DNA from: Candidatus Zixiibacteriota bacterium
GTDB lineage: Bacteria > Zixibacteria > MSB-5A5 > GN15 > PGXB01
Length of the DNA stretch: 31,637 nt
Reading direction: 5' to 3'
NCBI GenBank assembly: GCA_900498245.1
Contig: LS998015.1
Location: 2,124,254 to 2,155,890 of the forward strand
Position numbers and translations under genes: made by a program. Each line of letters begins with the position of its first letter. The stretch's first letter is position 1. A model generated the notes under the pieces. It was not told the origin of the DNA. It saw nothing but the letters and a program-made list of their open reading frames with translations, and searched no databases. Shown here piece after piece: positions 17,882-25,585 of the stretch.

Positions 17882-19306
17882 TTAATAGATATTATACTTG
17901 GAAATTCTGTCTCTCAGGGTATTGCGGGAAATACCGAGTATTTCGGAAGTCTTAACCTGATTGGAGCCGAAATGCTTCAGACAGGATGATATCAGGGCTT
18001 TTTCCAGCGCCGATTCCAGGAAGTAATAGATTTTCCCTTCGGAACTGTTAATTAATTTCGGAAGAACCGGATCGATTATCTTTTTGAATATCTCGGCATA
18101 ATCTTCCTGCAAATGATCCAGGTCGATTTCGATTTTCGAGTCCAGTTCCGAGAAAATCGGAAAATCCTCCGACTGCAACGTGTCGGCTTTTGTCATGACG
18201 CAGGCCGTATGAACATTATTCTCCAGTTCGCGGACATTCCCAGGCCACGCATACTTCATCAGCATGTTCATCGCTTTCTGCGAAATCCCTTTTATCTCTT
18301 TATCCAGGTTCCGGGAAAATTTCTTCACGAAATGCTCGGCCAAAAGCGGAATATCGCTCTTGCGCTCCCGCAGGGGCGGAATATAAATGGAGACGACTTT
18401 GAGCCGGTAAAACAGGTCCACCCGGAACGACCCGTCTTTCATACACTGAACCAGCGATTTATTGGTGGCCGCGATGACGCGCACATCGACCTCGATGGTT
18501 TCATTTCCCCCCACCCGTTCAAAATTCTTCTCCTGTAAAACACGAAGCAATTTTGACTGGGTCATCAGCGACATATCGGCAATTTCATCGAGGAATATGG
18601 TGCCGTTGTTGGCCTGTTCGAATTTCCCCAGGCGCTTGAAATAGGCCCCGGTGAAAGCCCCTTTTTCGTGTCCGAAGAGTTCCGACTCCAGAAGGGTCTC
18701 CGCCAGAGCCGCGCAGTTGACTGATAAGAACGGTTTATTACGGCGACGGGAATTGCGATGAATCGCCCGGGCGATTAATTCTTTGCCGGTGCCGGATTCG
18801 CCGAATATTAAAATGGCGGCATCCGATTTCGCTACCTGTCCCACCAATTTGGCGATTTCGACTATTTCCGATGACTTTCCGACTATTTCGTCGATTTCCG
18901 CCGTTTCCATTTCCTGCCGAGGTTCCATACCTGCCTTATGCTTTACCAGACCGCAGGCCTTGTTAACGGTGTCAATCAGTTTTTGAATTTCAAACGGTTT
19001 GGTCAGATATTCATAGGCCCCTTCACGCATCGCCTCAATCGCGTTCTCCGTCGACACAAATCCGGAGATCATTATTATAGGTGAAGGGACACCCTCTATT
19101 TTGGCTTTCTTCAAAATATCAAGCCCCGAAAGGGTCGGCAGATTGACATCCAGAAGAATTACATCGACATCATCTTTTTCCTTAACAAATTCGACCATCC
19201 GCTGGCCGTCGTTGAGGAAATAAAAATGAAATCTCTGCGGGTCAAAGAGGTTGGCCAGTGACCGGGAAATTTCAGGGTCATCATCGACAATGAGTATATT
19301 TTTCAT
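17882..19306 (-). CDS. Orphan NtrC-family sigma-54 response regulator
   Basis: A 474-residue transcription activator. Residues 1-120 are a receiver domain: acidic pocket VDDDPE near 7-12, phospho-acceptor D53 in LLDVNLP and conserved K103 in TKPF. The AAA+ domain has Walker A GESGTGKE (169-176), the sigma-54-contact loop GAFTGA (216-221), Walker B GTIFLDEIADM (about 235-245) and VDLFYRL with the arginine finger. The C-terminus (about 440-474) is a Fis-type helix-turn-helix: SEILGISRNTLRDRI. All features needed to open a sigma-54 promoter are intact. No sensor kinase is next to it. The start MKNILIVDD is the family norm but lacks a clear ribosome site. Two sigma-54-like promoters lie 4-6 kb away, so it may control surface genes; this is inference. 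Confidence 0.96.
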   Translation of the reverse strand: MKNILIVDDDPEISRSLANLFDPQRFHFYFLNDGQRMVEFVKEKDDVDVILLDVNLPTLSGLDILKKAKIEGVPSPIIMISGFVSTENAIEAMREGAYEYLTKPFEIQKLIDTVNKACGLVKHKAGMEPRQEMETAEIDEIVGKSSEIVEIAKLVGQVAKSDAAILIFGESGTGKELIARAIHRNSRRRNKPFLSVNCAALAETLLESELFGHEKGAFTGAYFKRLGKFEQANNGTIFLDEIADMSLMTQSKLLRVLQEKNFERVGGNETIEVDVRVIAATNKSLVQCMKDGSFRVDLFYRLKVVSIYIPPLRERKSDIPLLAEHFVKKFSRNLDKEIKGISQKAMNMLMKYAWPGNVRELENNVHTACVMTKADTLQSEDFPIFSELDSKIEIDLDHLQEDYAEIFKKIIDPVLPKLINSSEGKIYYFLESALEKALISSCLKHFGSNQVKTSEILGISRNTLRDRISKYNIY

Positions 19307-19484
19307 ACAATCAATAATTTTCCACAGTTATTCCTGATATCGGAAATTCGAGCGTTTTATTTAGAAATGGCCTTGAAGAAAACCGCAGAAAATCACTTTT
19401 TTCGCCCCTTCCCGCCGCGGGGTTGAAAAATATGCCCTTAAATTGCGATAAGAACTCCGGACTGGTTCATTTAGAAACAATCCC

Positions 19485-19517
19485 AAAAAAAAGGGAAGCA
19501 TCGGACGCTTCCCTTTT
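19485..19517 (-). terminator. Strong rho-independent terminator
   Basis: GGGAAGC (19493-19499) and GCTTCCC (19507-19513) form a perfect stem extended by four A-T pairs, with a 7-base loop. On the minus strand it is followed by an eight-T run, terminating the PEGA-FN3-membrane protein operon 24 bp after its last stop. Confidence 0.92.
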
Positions 19518-19541
19518 AATTTTCTGAAGTCTGGATATCGA

Positions 19542-20384
19542 CTATCCTTCACCTTCTTCTACCAGAAATTTCACTACCGCCCCGGTCAGGAGGAAATTCA
19601 TTATCATATCGATTATGATGCCCGCCACAAGCACGTAAAATATTAACTCCGGCGAGAATTTGGATACCACCACGTCGCTATTCGAAGTTATATATGTCAC
19701 CGGTATCGTCAATAAATAAGGTAACAGCGCCAGAAAGAAACTGAAGATCGGATAGCGGGCGAAATAATTCAGCGAAAGGCGAATCCCTCTCCAAATTGAT
19801 GTTCTTTCAACCACGACCGCCGGCACGGCGTAGACAAACATGGCATAGACCCCTATCGTAATCAGCCGCATCAGGATTTCCATCAGGGCCACCCTTCGGG
19901 GCGATCCGTTGACGAATCCGGCCGCGGCCATCGGGAAATAACGGTTCAATAGAACCAGAAGTATCGTGATTATTGCCCATACCGCCAACAATTGTCCCCA
20001 GCGCTTGAAGGCATCAGATGATTTTATTTCGCCATATTTCCCCCTGCTGAAAAAATGAAGGAATAATACGGCGGTCATTCCGGCTGCCAGACCCTCAAAG
20101 ATAAATCCCAGGAGCAGTTTGCCCCATTGAAAAACTTGCGGAAGCATCAAATAAAGTCCCGGATAGTGGCTGAACAAAACATCCGCGTTTTGTCCAAGCA
20201 AAGCCACGATCGGGGAAAGCATTGGGTAGATAGCCGGCCTTATATATGAAACGCAGAATAGTAAAAGACCAAACTGGAGCAGAGCATACACGAAAAACGG
20301 GATCCAGACAGACAACCTGCCGAACAGTTTGAAAACCGATAGATAAAGGCCAATCAGACGGTTTAATTTCTCTATGAATCCCAT
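19542..20384 (-). CDS. Polytopic membrane protein of unknown function
   Basis: A 280-residue protein with about six hydrophobic helices: paired segments near the start (FGRLSVWIPFFVYALL... and the following stretch), one in GLAAGMTAVLFLHFF, one in LLAVWAIITILLVLL, then IGVYAMFVYAVPAVVV and two more near the C-terminus. Its layout recalls DUF/YciC-like or DUF4013-type integral membrane proteins with a 'VVERTSIWRGIRLSL' loop (charged residues before a helix), but I cannot name the family. The start at 20384 follows GGGGCGGG; the alternatives at 20396 and 20411 have poorer ribosome sites, and the last overlaps the upstream gene. It lies 13 bp after the FN3 lipoprotein stop and ends before a strong terminator, so it closes that operon. 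Confidence 0.75.
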   Translation of the reverse strand: MGFIEKLNRLIGLYLSVFKLFGRLSVWIPFFVYALLQFGLLLFCVSYIRPAIYPMLSPIVALLGQNADVLFSHYPGLYLMLPQVFQWGKLLLGFIFEGLAAGMTAVLFLHFFSRGKYGEIKSSDAFKRWGQLLAVWAIITILLVLLNRYFPMAAAGFVNGSPRRVALMEILMRLITIGVYAMFVYAVPAVVVERTSIWRGIRLSLNYFARYPIFSFFLALLPYLLTIPVTYITSNSDVVVSKFSPELIFYVLVAGIIIDMIMNFLLTGAVVKFLVEEGEG

Positions 20385-20397
20385 TTCCCGCCCCATT

Positions 20398-21921
20398 CTA
20401 TGGCGCCGCAACCTCGTTGGAACCGGTCAACATTCCCTGCTTATCATATACATATACACGATAATAGTAGGTTGACGCCGTGGGCCGGTTATCCGTAAAG
20501 GTTGTCGTCGATTGCTCATTTATAATGGCCAGAAGAGTGGCGTTCAAATTGGTTATTCCCGGGGTCGTTCCCCGATAAATCTGATACGAGCCAAAATCGG
20601 CGTCACCATTTGTCGTCCACGTCATAATCGATGAGTCCCCGTTAATCTGAATCGCCAGCTGGACGGCTGTCGGAGCAATATTAATCTGCGTAGTATCCGA
20701 CGTGATATTCGACGCCGTGGAAAGGCCCGTATTGTCGAAAACATATATCCGATAGTAATACGCCTTATTGGCTTCGAGGTTGTCATCGCTATACGAAAGA
20801 GTGGTCCGCGAAGTAATAATAGTCACCAGATCCGAGCCGGTATTCACGGTGGCGTTGGGACTGCGATAAATCTGATATGATGCAAAATCATTATCGGTCT
20901 CCTGGGACCAGGAGAGCCGTATTGAGGACGATGATTGCGTTGTGGCACTCAGGGTGATCGGGGTCGGTGCCTTTAAAATATTGAGTCGTATCTGCGCCGG
21001 GCGCACATCGGCATTATTTCCGGCGGCATCCTGGAAATGCCCGCTGACCAACCCGTTCACCACTTCCAGGTCGGCCGGGATAATATATAGGCGGCTGTAA
21101 ATCCCGTCATTGGCCGTCACATCACCGTTACTTCCATCATCATACAAATCCAGTCGGCTGATACTCGAAAAAGACACATAGGCCGTTCCGCCGCTTTCGT
21201 GGGTGACCACGAAAAATGTCACGGCATCGCCCGCAACCGGATTGGGCAGGGAACTGGTGAAGTACGTAGAGTCTATAAAGGCCCTCGTATCCAGTATGAT
21301 GCTGTCAGAAACCGCTTTTTCCGAAGATGACCCGTCGTTGAATTGAAAACGGGCATAGACTTTTTTCAATCCGTCCCCCGACGATAATTCCTTGTTTGTC
21401 GGCGATACATATGTCTGCCAGCTGGAACCGGCAAAACTGGAATCTTCGGATAATTGCATGAGCGAGGCCGTCACCGGGACGACAAAACTGATACTCACCG
21501 TCTGCGAATTTGTATATTTATCATTATTATTGATACTGATTGCCATCGTGCCAAAAATGGATGCGACGGCCGACGATTTCTCGCCCTCCACACCCCCGCT
21601 GATTACGGCTGAAACCCTGAAATAATACGGCTGACCGTTTGAAAGATCGGTCATGGTCAAGGAATAATCACCGGTCGAATCCTGTAGCCGGTAGGTTCCG
21701 TCTAGGGAATCGGCCAGATAAACCTTAAAATACCGCACCAGAGCGCTGTCCGATATTTGCCACGACAGATCCATCCCTCCGGCAGTATGCGCCAATTTCA
21801 GACCCGACGGAACCGGCGGCTGCTTGGGTAAATCGAACGGCACATCCGGCGAGTCGATATGGCGGCTACAACCCGCCAGAGTGAGAAGCGCGACCATAAA
21901 TACAAATATGACTTTTCTCAT
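20398..21921 (-). CDS. Multi-domain FN3-type lipoprotein
   Basis: A 507-residue surface or periplasmic lipoprotein. The signal peptide ends in LAGC with C18 as the lipid-bearing cysteine. The chain is a string of beta-sandwich domains: FN3 at about 36-122; an Ig-like module at about 130-212; a module at about 215-313 containing DDGSNGDVTANDGIY, typical of a recurring extracellular Ig-like domain with bound Ca-type turns; then FN3 domains at about 318-412 and 415-507, both carrying the FN3 'YYYRVYVYD'-type strand. No enzyme domain is present, so binding or scaffolding is likely. The start has a strong GGAGG that overlaps the preceding TAG stop. It lies between the PEGA/DUF5683 gene and a membrane protein gene. 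The target molecule is unknown. Confidence 0.9.
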   Translation of the reverse strand: MRKVIFVFMVALLTLAGCSRHIDSPDVPFDLPKQPPVPSGLKLAHTAGGMDLSWQISDSALVRYFKVYLADSLDGTYRLQDSTGDYSLTMTDLSNGQPYYFRVSAVISGGVEGEKSSAVASIFGTMAISINNNDKYTNSQTVSISFVVPVTASLMQLSEDSSFAGSSWQTYVSPTNKELSSGDGLKKVYARFQFNDGSSSEKAVSDSIILDTRAFIDSTYFTSSLPNPVAGDAVTFFVVTHESGGTAYVSFSSISRLDLYDDGSNGDVTANDGIYSRLYIIPADLEVVNGLVSGHFQDAAGNNADVRPAQIRLNILKAPTPITLSATTQSSSSIRLSWSQETDNDFASYQIYRSPNATVNTGSDLVTIITSRTTLSYSDDNLEANKAYYYRIYVFDNTGLSTASNITSDTTQINIAPTAVQLAIQINGDSSIMTWTTNGDADFGSYQIYRGTTPGITNLNATLLAIINEQSTTTFTDNRPTASTYYYRVYVYDKQGMLTGSNEVAAP

Positions 21922-21933
21922 CGCCGCAACCTC

Positions 21934-22659
21934 CTAGAACCGGTGGGACAGCACTATCTGTCCCCCTCCCTGATCCATATCCGGTTTGAAACTGATCGTA
22001 TTAATCACCATACTGCTCCGTTCCTCGGGAAAGAAAAATATCATATCTATGAGATTGATGCCCCAGACACCGATGACTGCCCCGATGGTTATCCGCCTTA
22101 CCGTTTCGGCGTCATAGGCGTCCTTGCGTGCCGCCTCCAGTTGGTTATATAAACTTTGCCTGTCGCTGAAAAGTACTGTCTTGTTATATCGATCCAGAAG
22201 ATCGTTGTAGCTGTTTTCCTTGTCATTAAATTTGGAATCGGCAATCAAGAAGGAGGACACCGCCCCGACCGCCAAAATCGTGAAAACCGCCCCTTTGGTC
22301 TTCTGACCCGAGTACGACTGCCCCCATCCGGGAATCAGAAGCGACCTTGCCGCTCCTTTGAAAGCTGTCTTCGGTTTCAAATGTATCGTCAGATTGACGG
22401 CCTTATCGGCCTGAAGAAAGGTCGAACTCTTATAGGTTTCATAGCCGCTCTTGCGGCACTCTACCTGATAATGTCCCTCCAGGCCCTGAGCAAATGTCAC
22501 CGGCGTCAATCCGCTCATCGTGACCGCCCCCGTAAGAGTCACCTCCGCTCCCGGCGGACTGGAATCAACCGTAAATCCGCCTTGCTTTGTTTCCTGGGCC
22601 GCTGAAATCAGGGGCATCAGGCACAAAAAGACGAGCGCCAATTTCCTTCTGGAAAACAT
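21934..22659 (-). CDS. PEGA-domain plus DUF5683-like membrane protein
   Basis: A 241-residue protein. Residues 1-21 are a signal peptide (ends SAAQE). About 28-95 is a PEGA domain: FTVDSSPPGAEVTLTG and the closing 'NLTIHLKP' strands, a small surface beta-sandwich. About 102-140 has RSLLIPGWGQSYSGQKTKGA, the core motif of DUF5683, with a hydrophobic helix after it. A helical, charged middle (KFNDKENSYNDLLDRYN...) precedes a last hydrophobic helix (ITIGAVIGVWGINLIDMIFFF). The terminal ...VLSHRF ends in Phe. The function of DUF5683 is not known. It is first in the operon with the FN3 lipoprotein, 12 bp apart, with TAG of this gene inside the next gene's ribosome site. Confidence 0.88.
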   Translation of the reverse strand: MFSRRKLALVFLCLMPLISAAQETKQGGFTVDSSPPGAEVTLTGAVTMSGLTPVTFAQGLEGHYQVECRKSGYETYKSSTFLQADKAVNLTIHLKPKTAFKGAARSLLIPGWGQSYSGQKTKGAVFTILAVGAVSSFLIADSKFNDKENSYNDLLDRYNKTVLFSDRQSLYNQLEAARKDAYDAETVRRITIGAVIGVWGINLIDMIFFFPEERSSMVINTISFKPDMDQGGGQIVLSHRF

Positions 22660-22694
22660 ATATCCGTTCTCACTAAATTAAGTTGTTGTCATTA

Positions 22695-22719
22695 ATTATA
22701 ATCGGGAAAGATATTATTT
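22695..22719 (-). promoter_or_regulatory. Possible promoter for the PEGA gene
   Basis: A perfect -10 TATAAT (22700-22695, minus strand) lies about 36 bp before the PEGA gene ATG. The best -35 is weak and its spacing is 19 bp (TTCAAA at 22725-22720), so only the -10 is solid. GATATT/AATATC around the -35 region could form a short dyad. Confidence 0.4.
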
Positions 22720-22741
22720 TTTGAATATCTAATCAAGGAAT

Positions 22742-22770
22742 AAAAAAACCGCACCCGAAAGAGTGCGGTT
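22742..22770 (-). terminator. Rho-independent terminator after the sugar transferase
   Basis: AACCGCAC (22747-22754) and GTGCGGTT (22763-22770) form a perfect 8-bp stem with an 8-base loop. On the minus strand a T-run follows. It lies about 18 bp after the sugar transferase stop. Confidence 0.9.
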
Positions 22771-22788
22771 AATAAAAATCAGAACTTT

Positions 22789-23727
22789 TCAGCAGGCCCC
22801 CTTGCCTGTAATAACTACCAAAACCGTCTTCATCAATATCCGCAAATCGCTGAAAATGGTCCAGGTCCGAATATAGGTAATATCATGGCGAACCTTGACC
22901 ATTACCGATTCCACCGATGAATCATATCCATTATTCACTTGTGCCAATCCGGTGATGCCGGGCTTGACGCGAAGGCGGGTCTTATAACCCGGAACTTTCT
23001 CGGAAAGATCATGGACAAAAAACGGTCGCTCCGGCCGCGGCCCCACCATCGACATATCACCCAGGAGAACATTTATCAATTGCGGAACTTCATCAATTCT
23101 GGTCTTTCTCAGAAACCGTCCCAGCCTGGTGATTCTGGCGTCATTTTTGGTGGCCCAGATCGGCCCCGACTTCACTTCGGCATCGCTGACCATCGTACGA
23201 AACTTAATTACCTTAAAAGGCTTTCCGTACAAATCCCGCTTCCGCCTATCCCCGTCCCGCTGGCTGTTTAGGACATCCGCTCTATAAGCCCGACGATTCC
23301 GTTTGCGACGATTGAGGCCGACTCTATCCTGCGTATAAAAAATTGAACCCGGACTATCTAACTTAATCAAAACCGGTATTACTATGAATAACGGTGAGGC
23401 CAGAATCAACCCCAGAACGGCTCCAGATATATCAAGGGTCTTTTTTAACAATCTGTCAACCATATTGGAAATTACCTTACCCGGTTTGGCAAAGGCCGCC
23501 GGCACTAGGAAAGTAAAGCAAAATACCGCAAAAATGAAGAAAATTCCCGAAATATATTCGCCAAAATAGAACTGCAGGGAATCGCGGACTGATCGGCTCT
23601 CTTCCCCGATCCATTCCGCCGACCTGCCAGCCCCTATTGCCGTGCCATATTGGAGATTTCGCGAACTGATGGCTACCGAAGTATTCGTGCTTGAATCTGA
23701 ACCGTTGTTGTTAATCAAATTTCCCAT
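22789..23727 (-). CDS. Polyprenyl-phosphate sugar transferase (WcaJ/WbaP-type)
   Basis: A 312-residue bacterial sugar transferase (PF02397 family). It moves a sugar-1-phosphate onto undecaprenyl phosphate, the first step of an exopolysaccharide, O-antigen or capsule unit. The catalytic domain has KFRTM (175-179) followed by acidic D/E residues, the KTRIDEVPQL motif (209-218) and GDMSMVGPRPE (about 223-233), then RVKPGITGL near the end. Hydrophobic segments lie at about 56-80 and 98-122. The N-terminus is short: there is no large CoA-binding-like domain of longer WcaJ proteins, and residues 1-50 are polar. A basic insert (about 140-166) precedes the KFRTM motif. It ends at GKGAC. No good Shine-Dalgarno is seen. 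A sigma-54-like promoter lies about 63 bp upstream. The sugar is unknown. Confidence 0.93.
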   Translation of the reverse strand: MGNLINNNGSDSSTNTSVAISSRNLQYGTAIGAGRSAEWIGEESRSVRDSLQFYFGEYISGIFFIFAVFCFTFLVPAAFAKPGKVISNMVDRLLKKTLDISGAVLGLILASPLFIVIPVLIKLDSPGSIFYTQDRVGLNRRKRNRRAYRADVLNSQRDGDRRKRDLYGKPFKVIKFRTMVSDAEVKSGPIWATKNDARITRLGRFLRKTRIDEVPQLINVLLGDMSMVGPRPERPFFVHDLSEKVPGYKTRLRVKPGITGLAQVNNGYDSSVESVMVKVRHDITYIRTWTIFSDLRILMKTVLVVITGKGAC

Positions 23728-24034
23728 TTTTTCGATAAGTCTTTAAATTAAACCTGAACCGATAAGTAGCTTCAATTGATTGTAATTCGAGCAAATTGGC
23801 TGCCAAAGGTAAGTTAAAAGGGAAATTTGACCGTCAACGGCCCATTGCCGATTTATGGCCATATCTCAATGTTGCAGGGCAATGAGTTACAAGCGATGGA
23901 ATTAATCAACCAAATTGAGCTTTTTGATGATTAGATCTTCTGCTGACGCGAATTCCGAATTTGCTGAACATTGCAACACAAATACTGCAACAATTTGCGC
24001 ACTAAATAAGAAAGCTATTGCAATGATTTTCAAC
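23728..24034. other. Intergenic region upstream of sugar transferase, with TGTTGCA boxes
   Basis: No gene is seen. Besides the sigma-54-like element at 23790-23806, it holds TGTTGCA/TGCAACA boxes: TGTTGCAG at 23870-23877, TGCAACA at 23972-23978, CTGCAACA at 23985-23992, and the palindrome ATTGCAAT at 24017-24024. They lie roughly 80-230 bp upstream of the -24/-12 element, the range where enhancer-binding activators bind. Longest minus-strand frame found there is about 21 codons and unconvincing. Confidence 0.5.
23790..23806 (-). promoter_or_regulatory. Sigma-54-like -24/-12 promoter for the sugar transferase
   Basis: Minus strand TTGGCAGCCAATTTGCT: GG at -24 and GC at -12 are 10 bp apart and the TTGCW block is intact. 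One base differs from the core TGGCAC. The start would be near 23780, about 53 bp before the ATG. A NtrC-type activator gene is in the same window. Confidence 0.6.
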
Positions 24035-24068
24035 AAAAAAGGACCGGAATCGCGGACAATTCCAGTCC
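24035..24068 (-). terminator. Rho-independent terminator after the PorV-family gene
   Basis: GGACcGGAAT (24041-24050) and ATTCCaGTCC (24059-24068) form a 10-bp stem with one mismatch and an 8-base loop. On the minus strand a six-T run follows. It lies about 46 bp after the PorV-like gene's stop. Confidence 0.85.
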
Positions 24069-24114
24069 TCTATTATAGCAGACAATAGTTTATAATACAA
24101 CCGAGCGAATCAAA

Positions 24115-25056
24115 TCATTTGTTCAAATTCAATGACACCGAAAATCTGTGAATCGATTCGGAACTGAAATTCTCTTTTGGCGTGAAAGAATAATCGAATT
24201 GCGTCGGACCCAATATTGCTCCCGCACCCAATGAAATCCCCTGTCCGAATTGACGGTCATTTTGACGAGGAAAGAAACTATAGCCGGCCCGCAAAAAATA
24301 CCTGTCTTCAAACTTCAACTCATAGCCGTTATGGATAGCCATATCCCCGTAAAGCGGTTTTTCACCCTCGATCGATGCAATGAAATTCGGGCCGAAAGGC
24401 AATAGAGCTAATCCGCCGCGAATTTTTGCCGGAAGATGGCTCTTTTCCTGATCAAACTTTAGATCCTGACCAACATTGGAGAGGGACAGGCCGAAGATTG
24501 CATTGCCCGCCGAATATCTCATTCCCACATCCCCGGCTAATGCCGTTCCCTTCAAATTGGCCAGAGAGATCGCCACATATCTGATTCCCATCCCCGCGGA
24601 GAAATTATCGGTCAATTTGTATCCAAAACTGATCGCTCCGGCAAAATCATAAGTGGAGCCGATATCCCCGGTCGGATTATCCTGCTCGTCATATCCTTCA
24701 ATCTTGCCGTAATTCATATATTGAGCGCTGGCCGTAATATTAAGTCGATTACCCATTGGAAACGATGCCGCGAGATAATCAAAGGTTATATCCTGATACC
24801 AGGCAAAATGCGAAAAGGTCAATTGCGGCGATTTCACCGATACCAGACCGGCCGGATTCCAATAAGCGGCGTTGGCATCATTGGCAATGGCCGAATAGGC
24901 CTCTCCCATCGATGCCGCCCGCGCACCAACTCCAATATTCAGGAAATCGGCCGACGCCCGTCCATTATCGCTGGCTATCGATGCCCGCCCCAATAGTGCA
25001 CTTATGATTATTAAAAAACCCCAGACTATCAAAATCCTGTTAAGAGATTTTTTCAT
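24115..25056 (-). CDS. PorV/PorQ-family outer-membrane protein
   Basis: A 313-residue protein. Residues 1-29 are a signal peptide. The mature start is typical of the family: FLNIGVGARAASMGEAYSAIANDANAAYWNPAGL, the helix-and-loop found near the N-terminus of PorV/PorQ (UPF0164, FadL-like barrels). The rest alternates beta-strands with glycine turns, and the C-terminus is a strand, though it ends in LNLNK, not Phe. PorV anchors or shuttles type IX secretion substrates in Bacteroidetes; homologues in other FCB phyla have wider, unclear roles. No other type IX genes are in this window, so I do not claim that role. A ribosome site AAGGGCGG precedes the ATG and a sigma-54-like element lies 47-63 bp upstream. 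Terminator 24035-24068 ends it. Confidence 0.9.
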   Translation of the reverse strand: MKKSLNRILIVWGFLIIISALLGRASIASDNGRASADFLNIGVGARAASMGEAYSAIANDANAAYWNPAGLVSVKSPQLTFSHFAWYQDITFDYLAASFPMGNRLNITASAQYMNYGKIEGYDEQDNPTGDIGSTYDFAGAISFGYKLTDNFSAGMGIRYVAISLANLKGTALAGDVGMRYSAGNAIFGLSLSNVGQDLKFDQEKSHLPAKIRGGLALLPFGPNFIASIEGEKPLYGDMAIHNGYELKFEDRYFLRAGYSFFPRQNDRQFGQGISLGAGAILGPTQFDYSFTPKENFSSESIHRFSVSLNLNK

Positions 25057-25585
25057 TATTTCCGCCCTTCTTGAATCTTCATCATTTCAGGAAGGGAGAA
25101 ATTGCAATCTTGATGCCCGCGAACCCTTTTCCGCAAAGTAATTTTCACCACCTTAACACCAAATATTACTTCCGCCATCTTACTCCATTTCAAATAGTTA
25201 CAGGCCACATCCTCTTTGCCCGGTTTTCGCTTGATTTCTATTCCGCCCCCGCAAAACTCCTGTGGAGAAGAAAATTTGTTCTTCTCTGAACAGTAATAAC
25301 CTGACAGTCATTATATCCTTGCTAACAGACCGAATCATCAGAACTTAGGCGATCATTTCCTTTTCTGCACACACTCACTTCCAATGTCGGCTTTTTGAGC
25401 AGAAAATTGACATTCTTATGGCCTCTTTCCCATATTTCGGCTTAGGGTAACTTTTTTTATAACATGTTGTCAACAAAAAACTTGGATGGATAATTCGTTT
25501 CTGGTAGAAACAGTCACCCTTTGAGAGAGCTTCATAACGATGAACACTTCCAACAACCATTCTTGGTCCGTTGCAGGCGAATTTT
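25057..25585. other. 529-bp intergenic region upstream of the PorV-family gene
   Basis: No convincing gene on either strand. Contents: the sigma-54-like element near the PorV gene; a perfect TATAAT (minus strand, 25315-25310) with a weak -35, far from the gene; and a perfect hairpin GAGAAGAA/TTCTTCTC (25265-25272 and 25279-25286, 6-base loop), flanked by CTGT and ACAG that can extend it, with no U-run. No clear terminator was found after the transporter gene. It could hold a long leader or an unannotated small RNA. Confidence 0.45.
25103..25119 (-). promoter_or_regulatory. Possible sigma-54 promoter for the PorV-family gene
   Basis: Minus strand CGGGCATCAAGATTGCA: GG and GC are 10 bp apart and TTGCA at -12 is perfect. 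The -24 block is GGGCAT, not TGGCAC (two changes). It lies 47-63 bp before the ATG, leaving a short leader with a ribosome site. Confidence 0.45.

Noticed and set aside
19361-19552. 63-codon minus-strand frame
   Set aside because: It covers a strong terminator and overlaps the end of the membrane protein gene; no ribosome site.
25071-25289. 72-codon plus-strand frame in the large gap
   Set aside because: No ribosome site, no conserved motif; probably chance.
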